A stretch of 9,081 bases of DNA from an uncultured Mailhella sp. (GCA_910579055.1 CAJTSU010000143.1:1-9081); one strand, 5' to 3'. Positions 1-7,316 are shown, counted from the first letter of the stretch. The notes: generated by a model not told the origin, from the sequence alone. Translations and numbers: made by a program.

Positions 1-16
1 CCAAGGTTTTCTTTCT

Positions 17-50
17 GGCCCCCGTCCATGGACGGGGGCCTTTGTCTTTT
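17..50 (+). terminator. Rho-independent terminator of an upstream rightward gene
   Basis: Positions 17-40 form a perfect 24-base palindrome, a GC-rich stem starting GGCCCCCGTCC, followed at 41-50 by a T-rich tract (TTTGTCTTTT). The T tract lies on the plus-strand side only, so it should end a gene transcribed rightward from outside the window. The minus-strand genes at 125-720 converge on the same hairpin. It might help stop their transcripts too, but on that strand it is followed by AGAAAG and not a T run. Confidence 0.85.
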
Positions 51-124
51 AAGGCCCTTTTCTCACACCGAATAAATAACGCTATCATGGCATTGAAAAA
101 TCCGAAAAAGATGTGGAAGAAGAC

Positions 125-316
125 TCAGTTTTTGCGGGAGAGTAACCAGCAGATGAGCATTACGGCCATGGCCGCAGGAACAGGCCAGGAGATATGCTCC
201 CAGCCTTGTTCGCGAATGATGGGGCCAATGGCCGGCGCGTGAAAAATCAGCCAGAGGGCGGTCAAAGCGGTGGTGAGACGCAGAAGCAAAATTTTCTGTG
301 GCCGGGGCAGGTTCAT
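125..316 (-). CDS. small two-helix membrane protein, unknown function
   Basis: This 63-residue protein has two hydrophobic stretches, at about residues 8-27 and 44-60, with basic residues before the first (RPQK, R13) and at the end (RKN). That pattern suggests a small two-pass inner-membrane protein. I do not recognise a family. Its ATG overlaps the stop codon of the upstream minus-strand gene in an ATGA arrangement (313-316), so the two are probably translationally coupled. A GGAG-like ribosome-binding site lies about 8 bases before the ATG, inside the upstream gene. The tight coupling and the purine-rich site are the main evidence that it is real. A longer ORF in another frame over the same bases (63-407) lacks this linkage and is taken as a shadow. 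The product could be a subunit or partner of the 135-residue protein next to it. Confidence 0.6.
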   Translation of the reverse strand: MNLPRPQKILLLRLTTALTALWLIFHAPAIGPIIREQGWEHISWPVPAAMAVMLICWLLSRKN

Positions 317-720
317 TTTTTGCTCCGGGCCAGCATGTCTCGCAGGCGTGAAGAGCGGAGCGCGGAGGACGTTTCGCTCCTGGTGCGGTATTTAAGCCGG
401 GCCACAAAAATCATGCACAGGGCCATGCCCATGACTCCCTGAAGCATCAGATTACTGGGCGGCAGGGTAAGCAGCAAAAGCAGGCAGGAACCAAGCAGCA
501 GGAGCAGGGCCACGATTTTTAATCTTCGGGTGCCGTATTCACGGAGTTTGAGGCCACAGACAATGGCGGAGTAGAGGACAGCCCAGAGGGCAAGGTAGAA
601 AAAAAATTCGGCTTCGCCATCCAGGGCGCGCATGTCACGCAGGATGCGCAGCAAGGCCTGTCCGGCAAAAAGCGCGGCCGCAATTCCGGCGATACAGAAG
701 AAAGTATTATTCAGACGCAT
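313..720 (-). CDS. four-helix membrane protein, unknown function
   Basis: This 135-residue protein has four hydrophobic segments at about residues 6-27, 38-58, 67-86 and 91-108. A charged tail of about 27 residues (KYRTRSETSS... ending ARSKK) follows and is rich in Arg, Lys and Ser, so it is probably cytoplasmic. The loop at about 60-68 (REYGTRRLK) is also basic. No catalytic or metal-binding motif is evident and I do not recognise the family. A GAGGGG-type ribosome-binding site precedes the ATG by a few bases, which supports this start. It is the first gene of a two-gene unit with the 63-residue membrane protein (4-bp overlap). The radical SAM gene lies 134 bp upstream on the same strand, so all three could share a transcript, but the inverted repeats at 740-796 hint at independent control. 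Confidence 0.7.
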   Translation of the reverse strand: MRLNNTFFCIAGIAAALFAGQALLRILRDMRALDGEAEFFFYLALWAVLYSAIVCGLKLREYGTRRLKIVALLLLLGSCLLLLLTLPPSNLMLQGVMGMALCMIFVARLKYRTRSETSSALRSSRLRDMLARSKK

Positions 721-739
721 AGGGCCCCTCTTTGTTTTC

Positions 740-796
740 TATGGACATGGAGTCCGCATTTCCGCAAGTCTACCTGAATCAGGGGCGATGTCCATA
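740..796. repeat. nested inverted repeats upstream of the small membrane-protein genes
   Basis: A 9-base inverted repeat, TATGGACAT at 740-748 and ATGTCCATA at 788-796, encloses a second short palindrome, CCTGAATCAGG at 773-783. The structure sits 20-76 bases upstream of the ATG of the minus-strand gene at 720, where a promoter or leader would lie. It could be an operator for a dimeric regulator or a leader hairpin. Neither arm is followed by a T run, so it does not look like an intrinsic terminator for the radical SAM gene. Confidence 0.4.
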
Positions 797-854
797 TGAC
801 GCAAACAGGGAATCGGCGGGCTGTTCTGCGGCAGGCGAACATACCCCGGGGGGT

Positions 855-1823
855 TTAATGCGGAGCAGGAACGCCTGCCCAAGGATTCTGTTCCGGGCAG
901 TCGGCCCGGCAGCCCTGCCACCAGTCGTTCATGGCCAGAATGGCGTCAATGGTGCGGACAGTCTGGCCCTTCAGCAGTGCCCAGTCCGGAGCAGCCAATT
1001 CTCCCGGGGCCGGGTCACCCGTCAAACGATGAATAACCATGCGGGAAGGGAGCAGCGTCAGTGCCCGGGCGACCAGCAGCGCGTATTCCTCCTGTTCCAT
1101 CGGAGTATAGCGGCCATCGCGCCAGTCTGACTCCAGAGCTGTTCCCCTGCACACATACAAACCGTGCAGCTTGACGCCTGCTACAGGAAGTTTCGCAATC
1201 CAGCGGACACTGTCCAGAAAGTCCTCGCCGTCTTCTCCCGGAAGCCCGGCTATGAGATGAGCGCAGACTTTGACTCCGTATTCTTCAGCCAGCAAAATGG
1301 CGTGTTCGGAAGCTCCGGCGTCATGCCCGCGGTGAATACGGTTCAGGGTGGCGTCGTGTCGGCTTTGCACGCCAAGTTCAAGCCAGAGTTCGGGCCAGGA
1401 GCGGCCGGCAAGAAGTTCCATCTTCTCCCGATCGAGGCAATCGGGGCGAGTCCCCACGCAGGCCCCCGCAAGGCCGGGCAGTCCTTCGAGCTCATCCAGC
1501 AGGGAATTTAGCCGTGCGGAGGGGCCGTAGGTATTGGTAAATGCCTGAAGGTAACCGAGGAAAAGCCTGGTGTGCTTGAGGCGATCGGACTGGGCGAAGT
1601 TGTTTCTCCAGTAACTCCACTGTTCGCTCAACGTGCCCTTGACTCCGGAACCGGAACCGAGGGCATTGCAGAATGTGCAGCCTCCGCGCCCGAGCGTGCC
1701 GTCCCGGTTGGGGCAGCTCGATCCTGCGTCGAGGGGAATTTTTTGAACTTTTTCACCATAGCGGGTGCGTAGCCACATATCGAATCCATGATAACGTACA
1801 GGGTGCTTATTATGTCGTTTCAT
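855..1823 (-). CDS. YhcC-like radical SAM protein (TIGR01212-type)
   Basis: This is a radical SAM enzyme of about 322 residues, near the usual length of E. coli YhcC. The N-terminal part carries CPNRDGTLGRGGCTFC, which gives the unusual CX11CX2C spacing of cluster cysteines (C37, C49, C52 from the chosen start) typical of this family and reminiscent of Elp3. Family-like segments follow: LFLGYLQAFTNTYGP, GTRPDCLD, WLELGVQSRHDATL, HLIAGLPGEDGEDF and a C-terminal HRLTGDPAPGEL. The reaction is not settled from sequence; the cluster should bind SAM and cleave it reductively. I prefer the ATG at 1823 (MKRHNKHPV) to the upstream ATGs at 1862 and 1919. The family begins close to this point, and the 1862 ATG falls within a promoter-like -10 box. 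A weak CGGGAT ribosome-binding site precedes it. The gene diverges from mreB. Confidence 0.88.
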   Translation of the reverse strand: MKRHNKHPVRYHGFDMWLRTRYGEKVQKIPLDAGSSCPNRDGTLGRGGCTFCNALGSGSGVKGTLSEQWSYWRNNFAQSDRLKHTRLFLGYLQAFTNTYGPSARLNSLLDELEGLPGLAGACVGTRPDCLDREKMELLAGRSWPELWLELGVQSRHDATLNRIHRGHDAGASEHAILLAEEYGVKVCAHLIAGLPGEDGEDFLDSVRWIAKLPVAGVKLHGLYVCRGTALESDWRDGRYTPMEQEEYALLVARALTLLPSRMVIHRLTGDPAPGELAAPDWALLKGQTVRTIDAILAMNDWWQGCRADCPEQNPWAGVPAPH

Positions 1824-1857
1824 TTTGATCCCGAAAAAGATAAACTTTGTTCCGCCA

Positions 1858-1886
1858 AACATACGCGGAGCGGCAAGCGCGGACAA
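1858..1886 (-). promoter_or_regulatory. candidate sigma70-type promoter of the radical SAM gene
   Basis: Read on the minus strand, TTGTCC (1881-1886) and TATGTT (1858-1863) are separated by 17 bases. Each box matches four of the six sigma70 consensus positions. The expected start site would lie near 1850, which gives a short leader to the ATG at 1823. The call rests on box matches and spacing only. Confidence 0.35.
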
Positions 1887-1950
1887 GCGAAAAGGCATTT
1901 GCGCGGGGCCGGAAAGCATGAAGCTGTGGGCTTTTGCGTCTGGAAAGAAG

Positions 1951-1980
1951 TTGACACTCCGGCGGGCTTGCGTCTAGAAA
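1951..1980 (+). promoter_or_regulatory. candidate sigma70-type promoter of mreB
   Basis: A perfect -35 box TTGACA (1951-1956) is followed after 18 bases by TAGAAA (1975-1980), a 4/6 match to the -10 consensus. Transcription would start near 1987, leaving a leader of about 39 bases before mreB. It is the best -35 box in the window and points toward the first gene of the rod-shape cluster. Confidence 0.5.
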
Positions 1981-2025
1981 TAACCGTTTTCAACCATTCA
2001 ACGACAAGGCAGCGAGACTTTTCTC

Positions 2026-3066
2026 ATGGCCAAATTTGTAGATTTTGTTCTGGGTATTTTTTCCAATGATCTTGCTATTGACCTGGGCACAGCCAATACC
2101 TGCGTGTACGTCCGGGGGCACGGCATCGTCTTGCGCGAGCCATCGGTGGTAGCAGTTAAAAAGGATTCCCGCGGAAACAATCAAATCCTTGCCGTCGGTT
2201 CCGAGGCAAAACGCATGCTCGGCAAGGCTCCCGGCAATATTCAGGCCATCCGTCCCATGAAGGACGGGGTGATCGCAGATTTTGAAGTGACCGAAGCCAT
2301 GCTTCGCTATTTTATTTCCAAAGTACATAATCAGCGCCGTCTGGTGCGCCCGCGTATCATGATCTGCGTGCCCACCGGGATCACTCAGGTGGAAAAGCGT
2401 GCCGTCAAAGAGTCTGCACAGAGCGCCGGCGCGCGCGAAGTGTTTCTTATTGAAGAGCCCATGGCGGCGGCCATCGGAGCGAATCTGCCCATTCAGGAAC
2501 CTACTTCCAACATGGTGGTGGATATCGGCGGCGGCACGACTGAAGTTGCGGTTATTTCCCTGGCGGGCATCGTGTACTCCAAGTCTGTACGCGTGGGCGG
2601 GGACAAGATGGATGAAGCCATCCTCCATCACATCAAAAACAAGTACAAGATGCTTATCGGTGAATCGTCTTCCGAAGCGATCAAGATGAAGATTGCTTCT
2701 GCCTACCCCTTGGATCCCGAGCAGCAGATTGAAGTGAAAGGGCGCGACTTGGTGTCCGGCATTCCGCAGACCATTGTCATCACCTCGGAAGAAGTGCGTG
2801 AAGCGATTTCCGAGCAGGTCGGAGCCATTGTCCAGGCTGTGCGCATGGCCCTGGAGCAGACTCCCCCTGAACTCGCAGCCGACATCGTGGATCGCGGCAT
2901 CGTGCTCACCGGTGGAGGAGCCTTGTTGTTGGGGCTGGATCAATTGCTCCGTGAAGAAACGTCATTGCCCATTTTTGTGGTGGATGATCCTCTTTCCACT
3001 GTGGTCATGGGGACAGGTATTGCTTTGGACAACCTGTCCACGCTTCGGGATGTTTGTATCAGTTAG
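2026..3066 (+). CDS. mreB: rod-shape-determining actin homologue MreB
   Basis: MreB is the bacterial actin that polymerises under the inner membrane and positions the lateral-wall synthesis machinery. The 346-residue product has the usual family length and all nucleotide-binding motifs. Phosphate 1 is DLGTANT (residues 19-25), connect 1 is LIEEPMAAAIG (141-151), phosphate 2 is DIGGGTTEVAV (166-176), the adenosine motif is GIVLTGGGALL (291-301) and connect 2 is near VVMGTGIAL (326-334). The hydrophobic N-terminus (MAKFVDFVLGIF) fits a membrane-binding amphipathic segment. The ribosome-binding site is weak (GCGAG about 9 bases upstream), but the start is fixed by family alignment. It is the first gene of the cluster, preceded by a TTGACA promoter. 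It is followed by a long gap before mreC, so it may be transcribed partly on its own. Confidence 0.98.
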   Translation: MAKFVDFVLGIFSNDLAIDLGTANTCVYVRGHGIVLREPSVVAVKKDSRGNNQILAVGSEAKRMLGKAPGNIQAIRPMKDGVIADFEVTEAMLRYFISKVHNQRRLVRPRIMICVPTGITQVEKRAVKESAQSAGAREVFLIEEPMAAAIGANLPIQEPTSNMVVDIGGGTTEVAVISLAGIVYSKSVRVGGDKMDEAILHHIKNKYKMLIGESSSEAIKMKIASAYPLDPEQQIEVKGRDLVSGIPQTIVITSEEVREAISEQVGAIVQAVRMALEQTPPELAADIVDRGIVLTGGGALLLGLDQLLREETSLPIFVVDDPLSTVVMGTGIALDNLSTLRDVCIS

Positions 3067-3068
3067 AG

Positions 3069-3333
3069 CGTTTCAACGGTTATGTTGTGCATGAGCGCAA
3101 TGTTATGTTGGAATTGCTCCCATGGCCTTGAGCGAGGCGAGGTTCCTCCAGGTATCCGCTATTCTGGAAGTGCCCGCAGTCATTGGTGCCGTTAACCCGT
3201 CGGGTGCCCCACAGAAGCCGCGCCTCCAGCCAGCAGGGCGTACAAGCATGGCCGGCAGAGCAAGCCGCCGATGGAGGCGTGAAACTTGCGGCAGAATACG
3301 ATATCTCAGCATGCACAATTTAATGTTGAACGG
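3069..3333. repeat. imperfect terminal inverted repeats (MITE-like candidate)
   Basis: The left arm at 3069-3095 and the right arm at 3305-3333 are reverse complements with small gaps. They share TTCAAC and TTGTGCATG in the left arm, with CATGCACAA and GTTGAA in the right. The arms are about 25 bases long and enclose about 210 bases with no gene. Inside is another nested stem: GCAAG at about 3263-3267 with CTTGC at about 3289-3293, and CGCC/GGCG within it. The element starts almost immediately after the mreB stop. Its size and lack of coding fit a small non-autonomous element or a large RNA hairpin. No target-site duplication was identified. Confidence 0.45.
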
Positions 3334-3731
3334 TTTAATCTGGTTGAAGCGCACGTACGCGCTATTTTCCTGCCTGTAGCCTGCAAAGATTACAGGATTT
3401 GGATGAGGGGGTGTCTACCCTGTAGACCTGGGGGCAGCCCAAAAAGAAGTATCCGGCTCTGTGCGTTCTTTAGAAACATATCCGAAAAAAGGGCTTTTTC
3501 CGTGCGCCATGCGCTCTAAATTGCCGTCTTTTGCACGGCGAAAGCCGGAGGATGAGGAAAACGCCTGGCGGAATGAAATTTGACTTGCGCTGCTTTTGCG
3601 GCATGGCTTGTTTGCTGAAGCCCGCGGATATGTATGCAGTCTTTCATGACATTATGTATGCCAAGTTCAGGGCGTGAAAGGGCGCAGTTTGCCGCCTTAT
3701 CTCTTTGCGTAGGCTGTACGCGGGAGCGCGC

Positions 3732-3738
3732 AAGAGGA
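3732..3738 (+). promoter_or_regulatory. ribosome-binding site for the GTG start of mreC
   Basis: AAGAGGA lies 9 bases before the GTG at 3748. It fixes this non-ATG codon as the mreC start, which places the transmembrane segment at residues 6-22 as expected for MreC. Confidence 0.7.
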
Positions 3739-3747
3739 TAACGAATC

Positions 3748-4650
3748 GTGAGCACTCGTAGGATTATCATAGCCATTGTGTTGGCGCTGCTGGTGTTTCT
3801 GGGGATATATACCTGGAATCAGCGCACAGGACAGTGGGATCGCCTGGCGGCGAACTCCGGACTGGAGATTTCCGGTGGAGTGTTGCGCGCGCTCCATGGG
3901 GTGGGTGATAGTGTCAGCGCGTTGTGGAATCGTTATGTTGCGCTCATTGATGTACAGGAAGAAAACGATCTTTTGCGGCGTGAAGTGGCGCGTCTGAATC
4001 AGGAACTGGTAGCCGGCCGGGAGGAACAGGCTGAACTGGAGCGCCTGCGCGCGTTGTTGCGCCTGGAAGTTCCTCAAGGCTGGTCTGTCGTTGGCGCGCG
4101 CGTGCTGGCGTCGCGCATAGGGCCAAACGCCAGTCTGGAAACACTGTTGCTTGCTCGCGGATACCTTGACGGCGCGGCTCCGGGAACGGCGGTCGCCAGC
4201 CGGGAGGGGTTGGTCGGTCGTGTCTACAAGGCCGGTCCGGGAACTTCCATGGTGCTGCTGCTCAGTGATGTCGGCAGTCGCGTGGCGGTGGTGGCTTCCC
4301 GGAGTCGGGTACAGGGCATTCTGGCCGGGGGCGGAGCCGGGCGTCATATGGAGCTGCGTTTTGTCAACCAGAATGCGCCCCTGGAGGAAGGAGAACTTTT
4401 ACTCACGTCCGGACTTGACGCGGCGTATCCCAAGGGCATTCCTGTGGCCCGCGTGCTTTCTGTCAAGGCAAGTCCTTCCCCCACACTGGAAGTTATGGCA
4501 GAACCGCTTGTTCACTTTGGTGCATTGGAAGAGGTGCTGTTGTATGAACGCCCGACCGGTTTTTTCATGCCGGAGGCCGGAGATGTCTATGTACGCAGCC
4601 CGCGTGATATCGTCTCTGAAGCGCCGCGCCTCATGGAGCCAGCGGAATGA
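3748..4650 (+). CDS. mreC: rod-shape-determining protein MreC
   Basis: MreC is a bitopic periplasmic scaffold that links MreB, MreD, RodA and PBP2 and activates the elongasome. The 300-residue product starts with GTG. It has a short basic N-terminus (MSTRR), one transmembrane helix (about residues 6-22), a coiled coil with heptad Leu/Glu/Arg pattern (about 66-106, VQEENDLLRREVARLNQEL) and the two-lobed beta domain (about 113-275). The latter includes conserved-looking GLVGRVYKAGPGTSMVLLLSDVGSRVAV and LLTSGLDAAYPKGIPV segments. The last 25 residues are a non-conserved tail. It overlaps mreD by a few bases, so the two are co-translated. The gap from mreB is unusually long, so mreC may need its own promoter. 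Confidence 0.96.
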   Translation: MSTRRIIIAIVLALLVFLGIYTWNQRTGQWDRLAANSGLEISGGVLRALHGVGDSVSALWNRYVALIDVQEENDLLRREVARLNQELVAGREEQAELERLRALLRLEVPQGWSVVGARVLASRIGPNASLETLLLARGYLDGAAPGTAVASREGLVGRVYKAGPGTSMVLLLSDVGSRVAVVASRSRVQGILAGGGAGRHMELRFVNQNAPLEEGELLLTSGLDAAYPKGIPVARVLSVKASPSPTLEVMAEPLVHFGALEEVLLYERPTGFFMPEAGDVYVRSPRDIVSEAPRLMEPAE

Positions 4651-5114
4651 TGAATTGGCGCAACCTGTTATGGTGGGCTTTGTATACCTGTATTGGTATC
4701 AGCCTTCAGGCGGTTTTGCCCGGTCTTGATTTTTTGTTGCCCGGCCTTATTCTTGCTATCCAGGAGAGAAAAAAAAATCAGTTTTTGTGGGTCGCAGTGC
4801 TGTTTTTGCTCATTCAGGAAGGATCGGGCAGTATGATGTTCGGCAGTACGCTTGTCAGCTATACCCTTGCTCCGGCTCTTTTCTATGTGGGCTACAGTCT
4901 GTTCGAGGTGGACAGCTTTCCGTTCATCGGACTTTTGAGCCTGTGTCTGGGGGTTGTGCACTACGTGACCACAGCGTTGATGTCCAGCCTTCAGGATATT
5001 CCGTTCCACGCGCCGCTGGTTATGGATGAAAGCGTCATTCAGACGCTTATGACGCCCTTCCTGTGGCGTTTGGCCCAGTTCACCCGCAGGTTCTGTCATG
5101 AAACTCGTGTTTGA
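4647..5114 (+). CDS. mreD: rod-shape-determining membrane protein MreD
   Basis: MreD is the small multi-pass membrane partner of MreC. The 155-residue product is highly hydrophobic, with likely membrane segments at about residues 8-24, 27-39, 45-57, 65-84, 92-115 and 128-142. The segment QEGSGSMMFGSTLVSYTL matches the loosely conserved Glu/Gly region between helices in this family. MreD diverges rapidly, so position between mreC and mrdA is as important as sequence for this call. GGAG at 4635-4638 sits 8 bases before the ATG at 4647. The second ATG at 4650 is an equally possible start that would remove one residue. The gene overlaps mreC by 4 bases at its start and mrdA by 17 bases at its end. 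Confidence 0.9.
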   Translation: MMNWRNLLWWALYTCIGISLQAVLPGLDFLLPGLILAIQERKKNQFLWVAVLFLLIQEGSGSMMFGSTLVSYTLAPALFYVGYSLFEVDSFPFIGLLSLCLGVVHYVTTALMSSLQDIPFHAPLVMDESVIQTLMTPFLWRLAQFTRRFCHETRV

Positions 5115-6906
5115 TTCCGAGGAGTACCAGCCGCCGCGTTCCGGGCTGATCTTGTTGCAATGTGCCATTGGACTGTTGTTCATGGTGTTTTGCGCCCGGT
5201 TTTGGTTTCTTCAGATTCACAGGGGAGCCGATTACGCGCGTGAAGCTCAGGGCAACCTGCTGCGGCAGGAGAAAATTTTCGCTTCGCGCGGCGAGATCCA
5301 CGACCGTTCCAATGTCCTGCTGGCGGAAAATCGTCCGGCCTTTGCGTTGGCTCTGACGCGCGAGGATTGCTACGATATCCCGGCCACACTGGCGCAAGTC
5401 AGCTCCTGGCTTGATGTGCCGCTGGAAAAGGTGACGACCCGGTATGAGCAGGAACGAATCAAGGGCAGAAAATTTGATCCCATCATTCTGTTCACCGATA
5501 TTCCTTTTGAGAAAATCGCAGGCATTGAGGCGGAACTGATCCATTGGCCGGGGCTTCAGGTCATTTCCCGATCCCTGCGGCATTATACGCAGGGGCCTGC
5601 CTTTGCGCATATTCTCGGGTATGTGGCCGAAGCGAGTGTGGAAGAGTTGCAAAACGACAGCAACCTTGCGCTTGGCGATACCGTGGGCAGACAGGGGCTG
5701 GAGCGCGTGCTGGAGCCGCGTTTGAGAGGAAAGAAAGGCCTGGTTCGCAAGGAAGTGGATGCCCTGGGGCGGCCGCTTTCCCGTACTCAGGAAGAAGAGC
5801 CCACCAGCGGGGAAAATATTACGCTCGCGCTGGATTCCCGTTTACAGAACGCGATTATGGACGCCATGGGCGAGTATTCGGGCTGTGTGGTTGTTATGGA
5901 GCCGGAAAGCGGCAAACTGCGCGCTTTGGTGACCAAGCCAACCTATGACAACAATATTTTTATCGGCGGGCTTTCCCGGCGCGACTGGGATGCCCTGAGC
6001 AATAACCCGCGCTACCCTTTGTTGAACCGCGGTATCCAGAGTGTGTATCCTCCCGGTTCCGTATGGAAACTCATGATGTCGTCCATGCTGCTGGAGAAGG
6101 GGGTTTCTCCTCGCGATAAGGTGTTTTGTCCCGGTTCTTATAAGGTAGGGAACCGTGTATTCCGATGCTGGCGGTCGGGCGGGCACGGCTCTGTGGACAT
6201 GGAGCATGCGCTCATCGGTTCCTGTGACGTCTATTTTTATGCTATGGGAGAAAAATACGGCATCAACGCCATTGAGCAGCATGCCCGCGCCTGCGGCTAC
6301 GGCCAGGCTACGGGCATCGACTTGCCTTATGAGAACAAGGGGCTGGTGCCTTCCCGCCAATGGAAAAAAAGCCGCGTGGGAGAGAGCTGGAAAGATGGAG
6401 ACACGGTCAACGTGTCCATCGGCCAGGGGCATACTTTGGTGACGCCCATTCAGACTGCGGTGTTTCTTTCCGCATTATGCAACGGCGGAAAACTGCTTAA
6501 GCCTCAGCTTCTGGAAGACGCTCCTCCCGAGGTGCGCGGCGAGATTCCGGTTTCCGCCGCACATCGAGAAATGCTCCTCGACTATATGGTGAAGACTGTG
6601 GAGGCTCCGGGCGCGACCGCCAAGGTACTGAAGCGGCCTGACATGCGCATTGGCGGAAAAACAGGTACAGCACAGGTCGTCAAGATCCGCATGGTAGGGG
6701 AACGCCGGGCCAAAACAGCGGAAATGGAATTTCTTGAGCGGGATCATGCCTGGATTGGATCCTGGGGAGAAAAGAACGGTCAGAGAATCGTTGTTGTCAC
6801 CATGCTGGAGCACGGTGGCGGCGGTTCTTCCGCAGCAGGTCCCGTCACCAAGGCCGTATACGATATCCTGTTCCCGCGTGAAGAAAAGACCGCAGTCACC
6901 CAATAA
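5098..6906 (+). CDS. mrdA: penicillin-binding protein 2 (elongasome transpeptidase)
   Basis: PBP2 is the monofunctional D,D-transpeptidase that cross-links peptidoglycan during elongation, working with RodA and MreC/MreD. The 602-residue product has a cytoplasmic N-terminus, one membrane anchor (about residues 16-38), and a dimerisation/pedestal domain (ASRGEIHDRSNVLLAENRPAF region, residues 62-82, to about 235). The transpeptidase domain follows. Its three active-site motifs are intact: SVWK with nucleophile S321, SCD at 375-377 (the SxD form usual for PBP2) and KTGT at 521-524. It is slightly shorter than E. coli PBP2. The start overlaps the end of mreD by 17 bases, so it is translationally coupled. 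A weak CAGG-type site lies upstream, and no better start exists before the membrane anchor. rodA is not next to it in this window. Confidence 0.97.
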   Translation: MKLVFDSEEYQPPRSGLILLQCAIGLLFMVFCARFWFLQIHRGADYAREAQGNLLRQEKIFASRGEIHDRSNVLLAENRPAFALALTREDCYDIPATLAQVSSWLDVPLEKVTTRYEQERIKGRKFDPIILFTDIPFEKIAGIEAELIHWPGLQVISRSLRHYTQGPAFAHILGYVAEASVEELQNDSNLALGDTVGRQGLERVLEPRLRGKKGLVRKEVDALGRPLSRTQEEEPTSGENITLALDSRLQNAIMDAMGEYSGCVVVMEPESGKLRALVTKPTYDNNIFIGGLSRRDWDALSNNPRYPLLNRGIQSVYPPGSVWKLMMSSMLLEKGVSPRDKVFCPGSYKVGNRVFRCWRSGGHGSVDMEHALIGSCDVYFYAMGEKYGINAIEQHARACGYGQATGIDLPYENKGLVPSRQWKKSRVGESWKDGDTVNVSIGQGHTLVTPIQTAVFLSALCNGGKLLKPQLLEDAPPEVRGEIPVSAAHREMLLDYMVKTVEAPGATAKVLKRPDMRIGGKTGTAQVVKIRMVGERRAKTAEMEFLERDHAWIGSWGEKNGQRIVVVTMLEHGGGGSSAAGPVTKAVYDILFPREEKTAVTQ

Positions 6907-7013
6907 AATGTCTTCAGGGTTTCAGCAAGGCAAGAGGAGGCTGTTGCAAAAGTCCCTGCGGGAGGTTCCAGACTCTTTTCTGCGCATGTCGAAACGCTGT
7001 GCAGTAGTGCAGT

Positions 7014-7285
7014 AGAATAGTGCTGAAACTATCGTTGACCGCCGGAGGCGCGAGCGCAGCGTTTTCCGCGCAAAACGCAGACGAGAGCGAGTATCGGCAA
7101 GGCCGATCGAGCGTCTTCAGGAGGTCACGGAAGAAGGGGGGAGGCGTAAGCGAGCCGGCCGTGGATACCTGCTGCCAGCCCGTGTGGAACAGGGGCTGGC
7201 TTTGCGGCAACAGAGCTTGCCGGAGCAAAAGCATACGTTACGCACAGCGCCATCAACACGGTTCTACTACAGAGCAAACAGAAAA
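7014..7285 (+). repeat. hairpin-dense interspersed repeat, copy A (longest)
   Basis: The first 43 bases (from AGAATAGTG) match copy C at 8971 at 41 positions and copy B at 7817 at most positions. The 3' half, from AGCCCGTGTGGAAC (7177) to GGTTCTACTAC (7260-7270), matches copy B again. Successive stems are ATAGT/ACTAT (7017-7032), GCGTTTT/AAAACGC (7059-7078), AGACG...ATCGGC/GCCGAT...CGTCT (7079-7116), GCCAGCCC/GGGCTGGC (7174-7200) and CGGCAA/TTGCCG (7205-7222). This copy has about 115 internal bases that copy B lacks. The open frame across it is a by-product of composition. Confidence 0.75.
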
Positions 7286-7288
7286 TCC

Positions 7289-7316
7289 TTGACTTTAAAT
7301 CCTGTAAGGATACCTT
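7289..7316 (+). promoter_or_regulatory. weak promoter candidate of the four-helix membrane protein
   Basis: TTGACT (7289-7294, 5/6) is followed after 16 bases by TACCTT (7311-7316, 3/6). A small perfect palindrome, ATCCT-GTA-AGGAT (7299-7311), lies between the boxes and could bind a regulator. The -10 match is poor, so this is tentative. Confidence 0.3.

Larger units (their letters stand above)
3067..3747. other. 681-bp gene-free mreB-mreC gap
   Basis: I see no convincing gene here. The open frames on both strands have low-complexity Arg/Ser/Pro/Ala content, overlap each other and resemble no family I know. The left part (3069-3333) is an imperfect terminal-inverted-repeat structure, described separately. 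Further right are short hairpins: GCGC arms around 3348-3361, CCTGTA/TACAGG (3373-3378 with 3391-3396), a perfect GTCTAC/GTAGAC stem (3413-3427) and an A/T stem around GGGC (3483-3499). None has the terminal T tract of a convincing terminator. A promoter for mreC would be expected in the last 200 bases, but no pair of boxes stands out. Confidence 0.6.

Noticed and set aside
1990..2943. 317-residue open frame antisense to mreB
   Set aside because: It lies wholly opposite mreB, is rich in His/Gly/Asp as expected from reverse-reading biased codons, and has no recognisable domain. MreB is unambiguous.
3080..3379. Overlapping open frames on both strands in the mreB-mreC gap
   Set aside because: Several frames are open at once over the inverted-repeat region, none has a good ribosome-binding site, and the products look compositional (Arg/Pro/Ser/Ala).
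3697..4347. 216-residue open frame antisense to mreC
   Set aside because: It is opposite a clear mreC gene, with Gln/His/Arg-rich content and no domain.
5842..6432. 196-residue open frame antisense to mrdA
   Set aside because: It is fully opposite the PBP2 transpeptidase domain, whose active-site motifs are intact.
6942..6957. GGCTGTTGCAAAAGTC, resembling the ends of some insertion sequences
   Set aside because: There is no matching opposite end, no transposase remnant and no target duplication in the window.
7020..7292. 90-residue open frame inside repeat A, with related frames in B and C (LKLSLTAGGAS start)
   Set aside because: The start and end of the frame agree between copies, but a 5-base length difference between A and B in the shared 3' module shifts the frame in between. 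No ribosome-binding site was seen and hairpins dominate, so conservation looks structural and not protein-level.
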